From Petrosia ficiformis (taxonomy: Eukaryota > Porifera > Demospongiae > Haplosclerida > Petrosiidae): 64,000 nucleotides of DNA. A program made the position numbers and the translations under genes. Within the stretch, counting starts at the first letter, position 1. Every line of letters starts with the position of its first letter. The notes under the pieces were generated by a model. It worked only from the letters and a program-made list of their open reading frames with translations, was not told the DNA's origin and searched no databases. Below are positions 25,121 to 36,872 of the stretch, in pieces. The DNA is taken from contig OX345636.1 of the NCBI GenBank assembly GCA_947044365.1, positions 45,261,037-45,325,036 of the forward strand, written 5' to 3'.

Positions 25121-26804
25121 TATGGTTAATGGTTAATGATTAATGCATTAGACATTTCCACCTTTATTGCTGTAGTTGTACCTTGTGTTTCAGAAATATT
25201 AAAAATAAATACATACACCATTTTTGGATCACAGCGAAAATAGTCAACTTCTGCTCATGTATAATTTCTTGCACATAAAATACATGTACATGTACACATG
25301 TATGTCAAATTCCATTTACTTACATTGCTCTGCAGTATTCAAAATTCTTTGCCTTTCAATTTGGGAAATAAATGGTCAACTATCACATGACTGTACTAAT
25401 TCAAGTGTTGATAGTGACTTGGAAATTATTTCACTGAGTGTTACATGTACATCATTTTTAATTATATTAATAATGATTTACCATAGAGAATAATTAAGCA
25501 GGGAAAAATAGACGTGAAATTTCACAAATCAACTTTTAACTGTGAATTTTTTCCCCCCACCAAACTTGTCATCAACTACGCATGGCTGTTTCTAATCGCA
25601 TGCTAGTGCTATTAAAAAGTGTCTATACTACTATACCTAAAATAATGCCAGCCAGTGAATGAACTAGAGATCTTCCTGAGCTTGTAAAATTTTCCTGGAA
25701 TTCCAGCTTCTACTGTACTTTACATACATTGACACTTCATTCCCTTTCAAAAACATGTTCACAACCTCTCTCTATTCTATTTTGAGAGGGAAATGTCCAC
25801 AGCTTTTGCCCAAGCAATCAAAACCCTCCATTTTCTAAAATATAATTTTACTTGTATGGACTAACGTGAGCTGATTGGGCATCATATATTTGATGCCCGA
25901 AACTACTCACTATTACAGTTCCCAAAATGAGTCACGGATCAATGAATGCACTTGCAGTGCAGAATTAATGAGTGTGGGCGATAGTCACAATTTTCTTTTT
26001 TTTTTACTGCAGAATTCAAAAGTCCATCCAATGGGCTGGTCAGTGCAGTCGAATGGAATTCATAGCTACATAGTTTCGTGGAATGGTGTAACAGATTTTC
26101 ATTGATTTACAAATAAATACCTAGGAGTCTTATAATAAAGTTTCCATTGCCATTTGTGTAAGTGATACATGTGTGTATGTGTCTGTCTATCTGTCTTTCT
26201 GTATGTATGTACATGTATCATATATATATGTAGTGTAGTACAAACCGAAAGATGTTGTGTGTACTTCAATATTGTGGATTTTGTTGTATAGATATTGTAC
26301 ATGAAAAACGAAATATTTTGTTTTCCCACTCTAATATCATATCAAGATTGATTAAAACCCATGATATTTTTCGTGCGATGAAATAACAGATATAGTTGTA
26401 TTTTCAAACAAGCTGGCTAAAACTACATGTACTTTCTTCCTGATAGTCTCAGTTCTCCAACTCAATCACTTTATGTACCAAACCATAGAATGATGATGAA
26501 ACTTCTTTAACCATATAATTGTGTAATACAAATAAATCTGTGAGAAAGCAATGTGTTGTAATGTACTACATTTGACCAAGGTTTAATATGCTTTCCTATA
26601 TTTCCAGCTTAATAAATAAGTACATGTACATGTATATGTGTAATAGTAATGCAACAATGAGTCTTCCTTCAATATCAATACACATACATTGCATGTGTAC
26701 ATACATAATTATATGTATATACTGGGTATTGTCAGTAACTCTTATTAGGTCTTGAGTGAATGTTAGGTGTGCACAAGACTCCCCATTTTGTCTTATGCCT
26801 TAGC
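25121..26804. other. No gene recognised
   Basis: AT-rich. Several short ORFs without codon-like composition or splice context. Confidence 0.4.
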
Positions 26805-26985
26805 ATGCCTTAACTTGCATGATATAAATCAAGCCTTACAGGAGGTGATCAACATGCCCAAAAGACCTCCCATTGCACATTGGTGTACTTGAACCTGTTC
26901 TTTCCAGTTGTGTACACCACCTTATGTGATGTGCTTGCAGGCTCTAATTGTTCCACCTTGGGGTCAGAAATATTATGTGGTTAAT
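26805..26985. repeat. Dispersed repeat, copy 2 of 2
   Basis: Same order of blocks as 24955-25120 (ATCAAGCCTTACAGGAGG, ACCTCCCATTGCACAT, CCTTATGTGATGTGCTTGCA). It lies immediately 5' of the exon at 27032. Confidence 0.85.
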
Positions 26986-27031
26986 GATACATGTATTCAA
27001 TATGTGTTGTGTTTTGTTTTTTTTTTCGCAG

Positions 27032-27713
27032 GACTATTTCAATGAGATTAGTAATGATAATGAAGTATTGAGTGTTGCACAGAAGATTACTGCTTATATA
27101 GAAACCAGTGCAAGACAATGCCAGGCCAGGTAACAACTGTACGTATGTATGTTGATCATTATGTGTTCATCATCCATGAAATCAATATGTATTGCCACAG
27201 ATGTATGCATGTGTGTTTACATGTATACAGGTTGTATGTGTATTTATGTGCTACAGTGCACGTATGGGTGCATGTGTGTGTGTGTGTTTGTGCTATAGTT
27301 AGGGTGTGTGTATGTGTGTAAACAAGTACAAGTACACATGTACGTGATAAGTTATTTGCATTAAAATGAAAACAATGTACATGTAATCAGTTTACTATTC
27401 ACTTTATTATGTTTATTATGATATACACATATACATGTGTACATTGTAGCATGTAATTCATGTATAGTGTACTCAAACATTACATGTACATATGTACCTC
27501 TACATGTACATGTACATATATACATGTGATATTTGTTCCTTTTTACATCCATTAGTCATTGTGTAAGATGTTTTCTCAGTATGCATTTCTATGGGAACAA
27601 GGTGTCATCTTAACATTTAATAGTGGAGTGGCTGAACCACATCCTCGTCATTTTACACGTCCTGAAACAGTTTGTAGATCACGTTCAGCTTCTCGTAGTG
27701 CCAGACCTAGAAG
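27032..27713 (+). pseudogene. Dynein heavy chain tail-like exons (two)
   Basis: 27032-27129 (acceptor TTCGCAG, donor GTAACA) encodes DYFNEISNDNEV... ending IETSARQCQA. 27556-27713 (acceptor CATTAG, donor GTGATG) encodes ...MFSQYAFLWEQ and then an Arg/Ser-rich run. A helix followed by FxxYxxLW is typical of the dynein heavy chain tail just before the linker. The splice phases do not match (phase 2 against phase 0), and the sequence after LWEQ is not dynein-like. I infer decayed or incomplete dynein exons. In a normal gene these tail exons would precede, not follow, the AAA exons at 18.7-20.5 kb. Confidence 0.45.
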
Positions 27714-27977
27714 GTGATGCACAATGTCTTCTCCTTTTCAACCACCCGTTCTTCTTGACTTCCTTTTCCTCCTTTTGATATTTGTTCCTTCTAACTTCCT
27801 CTTCTTCCTTATCTGTTCCTCGTCTCCCTTAACTCTTCCTTTTCCACCTTTCTTCCATTAACTCTTTCTTCTCCGCCGTTCTTCCATTTCCTTCACCTAC
27901 ATGTATTTTCTTTCTCTTCCCATTCTTCTTTCTCTTCCTCATCTTCTTCCTCTCTTCTTATTCCTTCTTTTCCCCTT

Positions 27978-30345
27978 TGTATAACCCTCAGTACTAGTAG
28001 AGTAATACATGTACATATACATGTACATATACATGTATGTGTATGTTGCTAAGTATAAGTATGGTCATATGTGCACAACATGTATGACCCTCAGTACTAG
28101 TAGAGTAATACATATACATGTACATATACATGTACACATATGTTGGTAAGTATAAGTATGGTCATATGTGCACTACATGTATGACCCTCAGTACTAGTAG
28201 AGTAATATATACGTACATATATATGTACATATACATGTACACATATGTTGGTAAGTATAAGTATGGTCATATGTGCACTACATGTATGACCCTCAGTACT
28301 AGTAGAGTCATACATATACATGTAAGCATATGTTGCTAAGTATAAGTATGGTCATATGTGCACTACATGTATGACCCTCAGTACTAGTAGAGTCATACAT
28401 ATACATGTACATATACATGTAAGCATATGTTGATAAGTATAAGTATGGTCATATGTGCACTATATGTATGACCCTCAGTACTAGTAGAGTCATACATATA
28501 CATGTACATATACATGTAAGCATATGTTGCTAAGTATAAGTATGGTCATATGTGCACTACATGTATGACCCTCAGTACTAGTAGAGTAATATATACGTAC
28601 ATATATATGTACATATACATGTACACATATGTTGGTAAGTATAAGTATGGTCATATGTGCACTACATGTATGACCCTCAGTATTAGTAGAGTCATACATA
28701 TACATGTAAGCATATGTTGCTAAGTATAAGTATGGTCATATGTGCACTACATGTATGACCCTCAGTACTAGTAGAGTCATACATATACATGTACATATAC
28801 ATGTAAGCATATGTTGCTAAGTATAAGTATGGTCATATGTGCACTACATGTATGACCCTCAGTACTAGTAGAGTCATACATATACATGTACATATACATG
28901 TAAGCATATGTTGCTAAGTATAAGTATGGTCATATGTGCACTACATGTATGACCCTCAGTACTAGTAGAGTCATACATATACATGTACATATACATGTAA
29001 GCATATGTTGCTAAGTATAAGTATGGTCATATGTGCACTACATGTATGACCCTCAGTACTAGTAGAGTCATACATATACATGTAAGCATATGTTGCTAAG
29101 TATAAGTATGGTCATATGTGCACTACATGTATGACCCTCAGTACTAGTAGAGTCATACATATACATGTACATATACATGTAAGCATATGTTGGTAAGTAT
29201 AAGTATGGTCATATGTGCACTACATGTATGACCCTCAGTACTAGTAGAGTCATACATATACATGTACATATACATGTAAGCATATGTTGGTAAGTATAAG
29301 TATGATCATATGTGCACTACATGTATGACCCTCAGTACTAGTAGAGTCATACATATACATGTACATATACATGTAAGCATATGTTGGTAAGTATAAGTAT
29401 GATCATATGTGCACTACATGTATGACCCTCAGTACTAGTAGAGTCATACATATACATGTACATATACATGTAAGCATATGTTGCTAAGTATAAGTATGGT
29501 CATATGTGCACTACATGTATGACCCTCAGTACTAGTAGAGTCATACATATACATGTAAGCATATGTTGGTAAGTATAAGTATGATCATATGTGCACTACA
29601 TGTATGACCCTCAGTACTAGTAGAGTAATACATATACATGTACATATACATGTAAGCATATGTTGGTAAGTATAAGTATGATCATATGTGCACTACATGT
29701 ATGACCCTCAGTACTAGTAGAGTCATACATATACATGTACATATACATGTAAGCATATGTTGCTAAGTATAAGTATGGTCATATGTGCACTACATGTATG
29801 ACCCTCAGTACTAGTAGAGTCATACATATACATGTAAGCATATGTTGCTAAGTATAAGTATGGTCATATGTGCACTACATGTATGACCCTCAGTACTAGT
29901 AGAGTCATACATATACATGTACATATACATGTAAGCATATGTTGGTAAGTATAAGTATGGTCATATGTGCACTACATGTATGACCCTCAGTACTAGTAGA
30001 GTCATACATATACATGTACATATACATGTAAGCATATGTTGCTAAGTATAAGTATGGTCATATGTGAACTACATGTATGACCCTCAGTACTAGTAGAGTC
30101 ATACATATACATGTACATATACATGTAAGCATATGTTGCTAAGTATAAGTATGGTCATATGTGCACTACATGTATGACCCTCAGTACTAGTAGAGTCATA
30201 CATATACATGTACATATACATGTAAGCATATGTTGCTAAGTATAAGTATGGTCATACATGTATGACCCTCAGTACTAGTAGAGTCATACATATACATGTA
30301 CATATACATGTAAGCATATGTTGGTAAGTATAAGTATGATCATAC
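27978..30345. repeat. Satellite, about 25 copies of an 85/97-bp unit
   Basis: CCCTCAGTACTAGTAGAGT recurs about 25 times. Spacing is 85 or 97 bp, the two classes differing by one extra 12-bp block (TACATATACATG). The unit also contains AAGTATAAGTATGGTCATAT. Copies are nearly identical, so the array is young or homogenised. ORFs read across it are repeat artefacts. Confidence 0.95.
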
Positions 30346-31077
30346 CCGAGTGTAAATAGAAACAGGATCCCACAAGTTGTATACGATATACCGTATATGA
30401 GGTATACTGGCTATATACTAGACACGAAAGAAAAAAGAAACTTTATAGATGATGAAGGCAGTGGTAGCTTTTCTGATATAGTTGATGCAACCAGTTGCTT
30501 GTGGTTGATTGGAAAGTAGTACATCTCTTATACTGGAGGTACATAATTACTCTATTTACATAGTGTCAATCTGCCCAAAATAACAGTGTATTATTGTATT
30601 GTGAATTTGGGATACACCATGCTGATGAGACCCAATAGGTCGAAACAATCTGATCAGTGTATGATTGTCCATGGTTTGCCCTGAAAATGTCACATGTACA
30701 CAAAATCAATATCTACAAATAAGTCCGACATGAGTCAAGCACTTTAAATGTGCTTAAAGTGCACTTTAAGCACATTTTTTTTGAAATGCTTGGAGGGTGC
30801 TATGAAGCAATTTTTAGCCACCAGCACTAAATTGTGCTTGTGTTTAAGTTTGCACTTAAGCAGGTTATAGCATTAGTGCACATTATAAACACTTTTAAAA
30901 GGCTTGAAGTACTTTATACATTCATATTATTATTATAAATTTTTAATCAATACTGGTAATCAGTATGTGTAAATTGTACAAAGGACTAGTTCAGCAGTTC
31001 TATTCACACTAATTCAGCTGCTGTTTCAAATGTGCCACATGTGAAATAGCAGCTGTCAGGAGACTATTTTGCCACAT
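30346..31077. other. Between satellites: short ORF and a dispersed repeat
   Basis: A 57-codon open stretch (about 30348-30518, plus) reads IPQVVYDIPYMRYTGYILDT and on; it has no recognised family. At 30590-30660 a dispersed repeat (GATGAGACCCAATAGGTCGA) occurs, found inverted at 36.77 and 43.87 kb. Confidence 0.4.
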
Positions 31078-32535
31078 GATGTACCTGTTACACTACTGAT
31101 GTACCTGTTACACTACTGATGTACCTGTTAGCTACTGATGTACCTGTTACCTGTTACACTACTAATGTACCTGTTACCTACTGATGTACCTGTTACACTA
31201 CTAATGTACCTGTTACACTACTGATGTACCTGTTACACTACTGATGTACCTGTTACACTACTAATGTACCTGTTACCTACTAATGTACCTGTTACCTACT
31301 GATGTACCTGTTACACTACTGATGTACCTGTTACACTACTGATGTACCTGTTACCTACTAATGTACCTGTTACCTACTGATGTACCTGTTACCTACTGAT
31401 GTACCTGTTACACTACTGATGTACCTGTTACACTACTGATGTACCTGTTACCTACTGATGTACCTGTTACCTACTGATGTACCTGTTACACTACTAATGT
31501 ACCTGTTACCTACTAATGTACGTGTTACACTACTGATGTACCTGTTACCTACTAATGTACCTGTTACCTACTGATGTACCTGTTACCTACTGATGTACCT
31601 GTTACCTACTGATGTACCTGTTACCTGTTACACTACTAATGTACCTGTTACCTACTGATGTACCTGTTACACTACTAATGTACCTGTTACACTACTGATG
31701 TACCTGTTACACTACTGATGTACCTGTTACACTACTAATGTACCTGTTACCTACTAATGTACGTGTTACACTACTGATGTACCTGTTACCTACTAATGTA
31801 CCTGTTACCTACTGATGTACCTGTTACCTACTGATGTACCTGTTACACTACTGATGTACCTGTTACACTACTGATGTACCTGTTACACTACTGATGTACC
31901 TGTTACCTACTGATGTACCTGTTACCTACTGATGTACCTGTTACACTACTAATGTACCTGTTACCTACTAATGTACGTGTTACACTACTGATGTACCTGT
32001 TACCTACTAATGTACCTGTTACCTACTGATGTACCTGTTACCTACTGATGTACCTGTTACCTGTTACACTACTAATGTACCTGTTACCTACTGATGTACC
32101 TGTTACACTACTAATGTACCTGTTACACTACTGATGTACCTGTTACACTACTGATGTACCTGTTACACTACTAATGTACCTGTTACCTACTAATGTACGT
32201 GTTACACTACTGATGTACCTGTTACCTACTAATGTACCTGTTACCTACTGATGTACCTGTTACCTACTGATGTACCTGTTACACTACTGATGTACCTGTT
32301 ACACTACTGATGTACCTGTTACCTACTGATGTACCTGTTACCTACTGATGTACCTGTTACACTACTAATGTACCTGTTACCTACTAATGTACGTGTTACA
32401 CTACTGATGTACCTGTTACCTACTAATGTACCTGTTACCTACTGATGTACCTGTTACCTACTGATGTACCTGTTACCTACTAATGTACCTGTTACCTACT
32501 AATGTACCTGTTACACTACTGATTTACCTGTTAGC
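31078..32535. repeat. 18/20-bp satellite (CTGATGTACCTGTTAC) with higher-order structure
   Basis: About 75 copies alternate between 18-bp (TACTGATGTACCTGTTAC) and 20-bp (with an extra AC) units and between CTGATG and CTAATG. A variant GTACGTGTTAC recurs every 190-240 bp, and a doubled CCTGTTACCTGTTAC occurs at 31143, 31617 and 32053. Whole blocks of units have therefore been duplicated. Confidence 0.95.
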
Positions 32536-33365
32536 CTACAAATGTACAAATAATGTACAAGATACGTACTAATGTACAAACAATAGACTCCGCTGTCTTT
32601 GCTTCTTCCATCTGTCTGTCTGGTTAACCATGTGTAATCACGTGGTATAACACGTATGTGTAATGAATGATGTCAGGAAGCGATACACATGTATGTGAGT
32701 AAATCACACACACACATTCACTATATCCTGATACGGCGACACATCAAAGTAAGTTGACCAAATTGATATTGGTGGCTACAACAAAACAATGCTGCTTACC
32801 TGGTCCAAAATGAACACAGAACGGTAGGAGAAGCTAAGGTTGTTTCTTGTAGGATATAAATTTGTTGTAACATGCCTATTCGTGATTTAAATCACGTCGC
32901 CCTCAGGCTACGTGATTTAAATCACGTCGCCCTCAGGCACCGTGATTTAAATCAGATTTAGACTTACATTTAATTTGCTTCAAACCACCTAATTAATCAA
33001 ATGTAAATAGTACATATATTTAAAATGCATTACATTTCATTAATTTGATGCGGTTTGAACTTATTACATGCTGTTTACGTGCAATCATTTATTTTGAGTA
33101 TCCACGTCACAAGTTTGAATGTTTTCAGCAATAATTACTGAAGAATGAAAAACCTATCCAGCAGGTGATGTACCTTAATCATGATTTCATTTTGTTTATA
33201 CAGCATAATATCACTTATTCAGTTTGAACTTTAAAAAATCAATTATAAGAAAAAAATATAATTTGGAGAAAACAAATCTCAGTGAATCAATGTATTTAGT
33301 AATAATGTTTTGATTTGTTTCAAAAAAAACCTTTTTCTTAATAATAATATAAATCAACAGGCTTA
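32536..33365. repeat. Decayed repeat copy and AT-rich spacer
   Basis: 32720-32955 shares GATACGGCGA(C/A)ACATCAAAGTAA, an ACAAGAAA/ACAAAACAA-GCTTACCT block and a GTAACA(T/C)GCCTA block with 39440-39765. It also has a 32-bp direct duplication (CGTGATTTAAATCACGTCGC at about 32881 and 32911). No gene is seen. Confidence 0.6.
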
Positions 33366-33466
33366 TGAATGCTCAATTTCATCACTTTCATCACTTTCAT
33401 CGCTTTCATCACTTTGACTTTGCATTTGGGCTAGAGGCTCTAACTTATCACTCTTTTGAAACTCTG
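33366..33466 (-). other. Possible acidic last exon
   Basis: Reading minus from an acceptor TTTCCAG, an open frame QTPEFQKSDKLEPLAQ... ends in (SDE)n and a stop at 33366. It lies just beyond the Crinkler-like ORF stop, in a different frame. It could be an alternative C-terminal exon or chance. Confidence 0.3.
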
Positions 33467-33486
33467 GAGTTTGGCTGGAAAGTCAA

Positions 33487-35155
33487 TTACCGCAATGTAA
33501 TAAAAGCGTATGCGGTTCGTACGGCAATGTCTTCTCCCTGATTGGAATTTGCCACCCTTGCCTCTGGCATTACAAAAATTAAATTCCATTCTTCTTGTTG
33601 AGGAAAAATGGTTTTAACTAATTTTAAACCTTGGACGTTAACAGTGTGTTCCTTTGCTGTCGTTATTTGAATTAAATGAGGTGGATACACCAGATCAACA
33701 GTTGGAAAGTTACTCTCCAACGGGATGTAAACTTTTTGTGAGTTGATTTCAGATACTCTACTATCTCCACAAAAAAATTCGACCTCAGTTGGGAAAGGTA
33801 TATTAATTGTCGTTTTATTCTGTGAAAACGTACAAGTAATTTTTCCAGCTTCTTTATAAATGTCTGGAATAATATTTCCAAACATTTTATTTAGAAAAAT
33901 TGACCTCACATAGCCTTCATATACATTACCAATGGCAGTATTACTGCAGGTTTTTAACAGCTCATTCCTATATTGAAATGAGTTGTATAAGGTAGATAGC
34001 GATAAAAGAACCTTCATTTTAACTACAGGTGATGGCCACGTATAGCAAAAGTCCGTTAAGTCATCTGTCGGTTTAATGTATGACAACCATTGCATGTCTC
34101 TGAAAAAGTCGTCATCCATGATATCTGTACGTAGCATACGCTGCACAAGCTTTTCGATCCTCTTTGGTTGCTTCAAAAGCCTATCTAAGACATTCAAGTG
34201 TCGGCCATGGAACTCTTCTTGAAAGCAAATTGATGGTATCCCCCCCCCCCCCCCCCCCCCCCCAAATACTAAAATAATTCTTTACCTGTGATTCTTCAAT
34301 GCCAGGATAAACCAAACTTCAACATTTTAGAATCTCATCCAAACTCCACAAAGGCATATAAAACTTTTGATGATTAAAACCCGACTGCTTCACATGCTCA
34401 GTATGAGTAGTGTCAGGAGAAGAAATGACTATATGCAAGCACTTGAAGTAGGTCAAAGGGCTCCCAGCACCATGTACAGGATCGTAAATGTATATATCAG
34501 GTGATAGCTCTTGATGCAAGGAGCTATCAATCGAGAGTAAACCTGGCTTACCATCTAGAAAGTAATGTACATCTTTTAAGGTGAGCATCACCTTCATACC
34601 ACAATCTCTCAATTTACATAGTAGATAATATAAGAACCGTGTTTTTCCAATTCCTGGTGTTCCAGAAACGTGTATGACTGAATTGGATTTCACAGCATCA
34701 GGAGAATTTTGGATAAAATAAGTTATTTTTTCCCACAAAACTTTGTATACTTCTCGCAAATAAATCTTTGTACAGATGGGGCGAACCAAGAAACCATCAT
34801 GAACATCTAATACATTGACTTCATCGCCTATAGGAGTCTCATTCCACCATTGATACCCTAATTTAAAAAAAAAAACAAGAAGTGCAAATTAAAAGATTGA
34901 AGCAGATGAAGCCATATCTAATTAATAAAACCACTCACATTCAAAACTTGCGTTGTCTCTGTGTACTAGAATTGGTTGTTCACAGTCCTTCTCTCGAAGT
35001 TCATGTTCATATTTTAGCAGATATCCTTTTTGTGAAAACCTCGAAAAATGTATTATGGCATGGATAGATGAAAAGAGAAACGCAGTAGTTTAGAGCCTCC
35101 ACTGTTGCTGTACATAGTTCTTCTTGTCCACTATGTACACGGTAGGCAAATACCA
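33487..35155 (-). pseudogene. Crinkler/RHS-like P-loop NTPase with nuclease-like C-terminus, interrupted
   Basis: Exon 35155-34939 (acceptor TTTCCAG, donor GTGAGT) and exon 34857-33487 (acceptor AAATTAG) join in phase 1. The second exon has a Walker A GTPGIGKTRFLYYLL, a Walker-B-like DIYIYDPVHG, and WSLDEIL, as in Crinkler (CRN) and trypanosome RHS proteins. Past a poly-G tract comes NVLDRLLKQPKRIEKLV, then the C-terminal region GNVYEGYVRSIFL ... FPTVDLVYPPHLIQITTAKEH, which fits the degenerate PD-(D/E)XK nuclease-like part of that family. Three lesions are visible: one extra A in an AAAAA run (about 35014-35018) that breaks the splice phase, an in-frame TGA (34319-34321), and a run of 24 C/G (34240-34263) that shifts frame. 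It is either a young pseudogene or two of the three are homopolymer sequence errors. Upstream exons were not found. Confidence 0.72.
34240..34263. repeat. 24-base poly-C (poly-G on the coding strand)
   Basis: Uninterrupted run of 24 C. On the minus strand it sits between FSIW and IPSICF, where Crinkler/RHS proteins usually have a Gly-Gly before Ile/Val-Pro. It probably grew from two adjacent GGG/GGN codons. The length is not a multiple that keeps the frame. Confidence 0.9.
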
Positions 35156-35288
35156 CTGGAAATACAATTAAGAAAATATTAATAGTTGGATAACAATGTG
35201 GTTCATTGAAGGAGTAATGGTTACATAGATAAGACACCCTTAAAACATGCACACATGCATGCACGCATGTACAAGTGTAATTTACATG

Positions 35289-35329
35289 CACTGCCAGACT
35301 TAGTGAAAATTTCACTAAGTCTGGCAGTG
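35289..35329. repeat. Perfect 20-bp hairpin
   Basis: CACTGCCAGACTTAGTGAAA is followed after one base by its exact inverse. It lies just upstream of the Crinkler-like exon and could be a minimal fold-back element or cruciform. Confidence 0.85.
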
Positions 35330-35904
35330 TTGTGAAACTGGTCTAGATAGTTGGCACTTTACCCCACCCAAGTAAGTACTATATTAAGCTCAACCCCATG
35401 ACGTGCTGCCTATATTAGCTTTATAGGAGCTGAGTGAACTTGGATACATGGCACTCACTAATATTTGTACTCAACTTATGCCCCTCAATTATAGGCAATA
35501 CCAGTCAGTCTTTTCAATCTGACTTTGGGCGTTTAAACCTATTTTTCTCAACATTTTGAAATACGACTAGGGGAAACTTTTTGCACTGGACCCTTCAATT
35601 ATTTAATTATTGAGGGAGGAAGGAGGAATGCCTGATCTTTTTCAAGAGACAAACAAGCATGAAACATACACAACATTCATAACTCACAATCACAGGTCTA
35701 CAAAGGTGAATCGATACCAAATTATGATGAACTACTAAAGGTTGGTTAGATAGAGGAAACAGAGACAGAGAGAAAGAGAATGAATGCTGTGCAAGAGAAT
35801 TGGAAAACTGAAAAATAATTGTGTAACCCTTTCTTTACAGATAAAATAATTTCAATTCAATTCAATGAGGAATCGATACAGCTATAATATCAACAACACA
35901 CAAG

Positions 35905-36020
35905 CAAGTGAAATACACGGACCAACTGTGGAGACAATACAAAACGAATGGATGTTTATTCCCTTGTCATTAGGTAAACCTCTCGTACTGTCTTTGCGGC
36001 TACTCCGTGTATTTCACTTG
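35905..36020. repeat. 116-bp element with 17-bp inverted ends
   Basis: CAAGTGAAATACACGGA at 35905 is exactly inverted at 36004-36020 (TCCGTGTATTTCACTTG). The interior is unique. It looks like a small MITE. Confidence 0.7.
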
Positions 36021-36102
36021 ATTAGAAGGAACTAACCAATAATCTCAAGAGAGAGCCCAAACAATATCAAGTTGGACGAAACGAGACGGGGAACAGAAAA
36101 AG

Positions 36103-36366
36103 ATGTCGAGGAGCTTCTCTAGATTCAGTGATGATACTCAGATGAGAGAGAGGGGACAGAAAAAAATATCACGGTTCAAGGGTTCGGTAAACAACACCAG
36201 ACAGAGAGCGAGAAAGGCCGGCCAGGAAATAAGTAACTCCTATCACAGTAGAGGACAACAACCAGCGCACAATCAGCGAATTCGCAAAACTGCCAAAAGT
36301 GAAGTCATCCAGTTTTGGCCCAAAACTGGATGCAATATATATGGGGTTCATGCTTCAAAATTTTGA
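36103..36366 (+). CDS. Short basic hypothetical ORF (87 aa)
   Basis: ATG at 36103 in a purine-rich context opens MSRSFSRFSDDTQMRERGQK and on, a Ser/Arg/Lys/Gln-rich protein with no hydrophobic segment, ending TGA at 36364. The composition is more protein-like than the surrounding chance ORFs. The end of the ORF overlaps a hairpin (CATCCAGTTTTGG/CCAAAACTGGATG) and a 35-bp block (TTCAAAATTTTGAAAGGAAG onward) that recurs at 43007. It could therefore be part of a mobile element or an exon fragment. I recognise no domain. Confidence 0.3.
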   Translation: MSRSFSRFSDDTQMRERGQKKISRFKGSVNNTRQRARKAGQEISNSYHSRGQQPAHNQRIRKTAKSEVIQFWPKTGCNIYGVHASKF

Positions 36367-36765
36367 AAGGAAGTTCATAATTTTTCAAATTGTAAAAAAA
36401 ATTAAAACATCAAAGTAAACCACGGGTTTATATAGAAGGGCATTATATGTTCCTAAAGACACACCCAGTGCAATACTGCAGCACATAATATTAGCTTAGT
36501 CATTGACAGAACAGGAGAATATCTTCAGTTTCTTGAATAGACTCAAAAAATAAATCACACTTATGTACTTATATATAATAAACAACAAGTAGCTACACAA
36601 ATTAGAAATACTATATACATGTATTTAATGCCACAGTACTGTTTTGCTGGTTTAAATTAGTATTGACTAATGATATTCACACAGTATCCATCCGGCAATC
36701 TTCATGCAATCTGATGTGTTATAACTTTGTAAGGGCAACTGTGGACAATCTGAAGTATATGTACA

Positions 36766-36872
36766 CTGATCAGATTGTTTCGACCTATTGGGTCTCATCA
36801 GCACAGTGTATCCCAAATTCACAATACATTGTGCAGAATGATGCAAAATGTATGCTATATAATAATTATTTT
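36766..36872. repeat. Dispersed repeat family (three copies in the window)
   Basis: GATTGTTTCGACCTATTGGG and CAGTGTATCCCAAATTCACA occur here and at 43868-43975 in the same orientation, and inverted at 30590-30660. The tail CAGAATGATGC(A/T)AAATGTATG is shared by the first two. Confidence 0.88.

Noticed and set aside
28097..28705. ORFs inside the 28-kb satellite (YMYDSTSTEGHTCSAHM)
   Set aside because: They repeat with the satellite unit on both strands and have no independent coding signal.
27978..32535. CRISPR array
   Set aside because: Units are contiguous or differ by fixed insertions; there are no unique spacers of constant length and the genome is eukaryotic.
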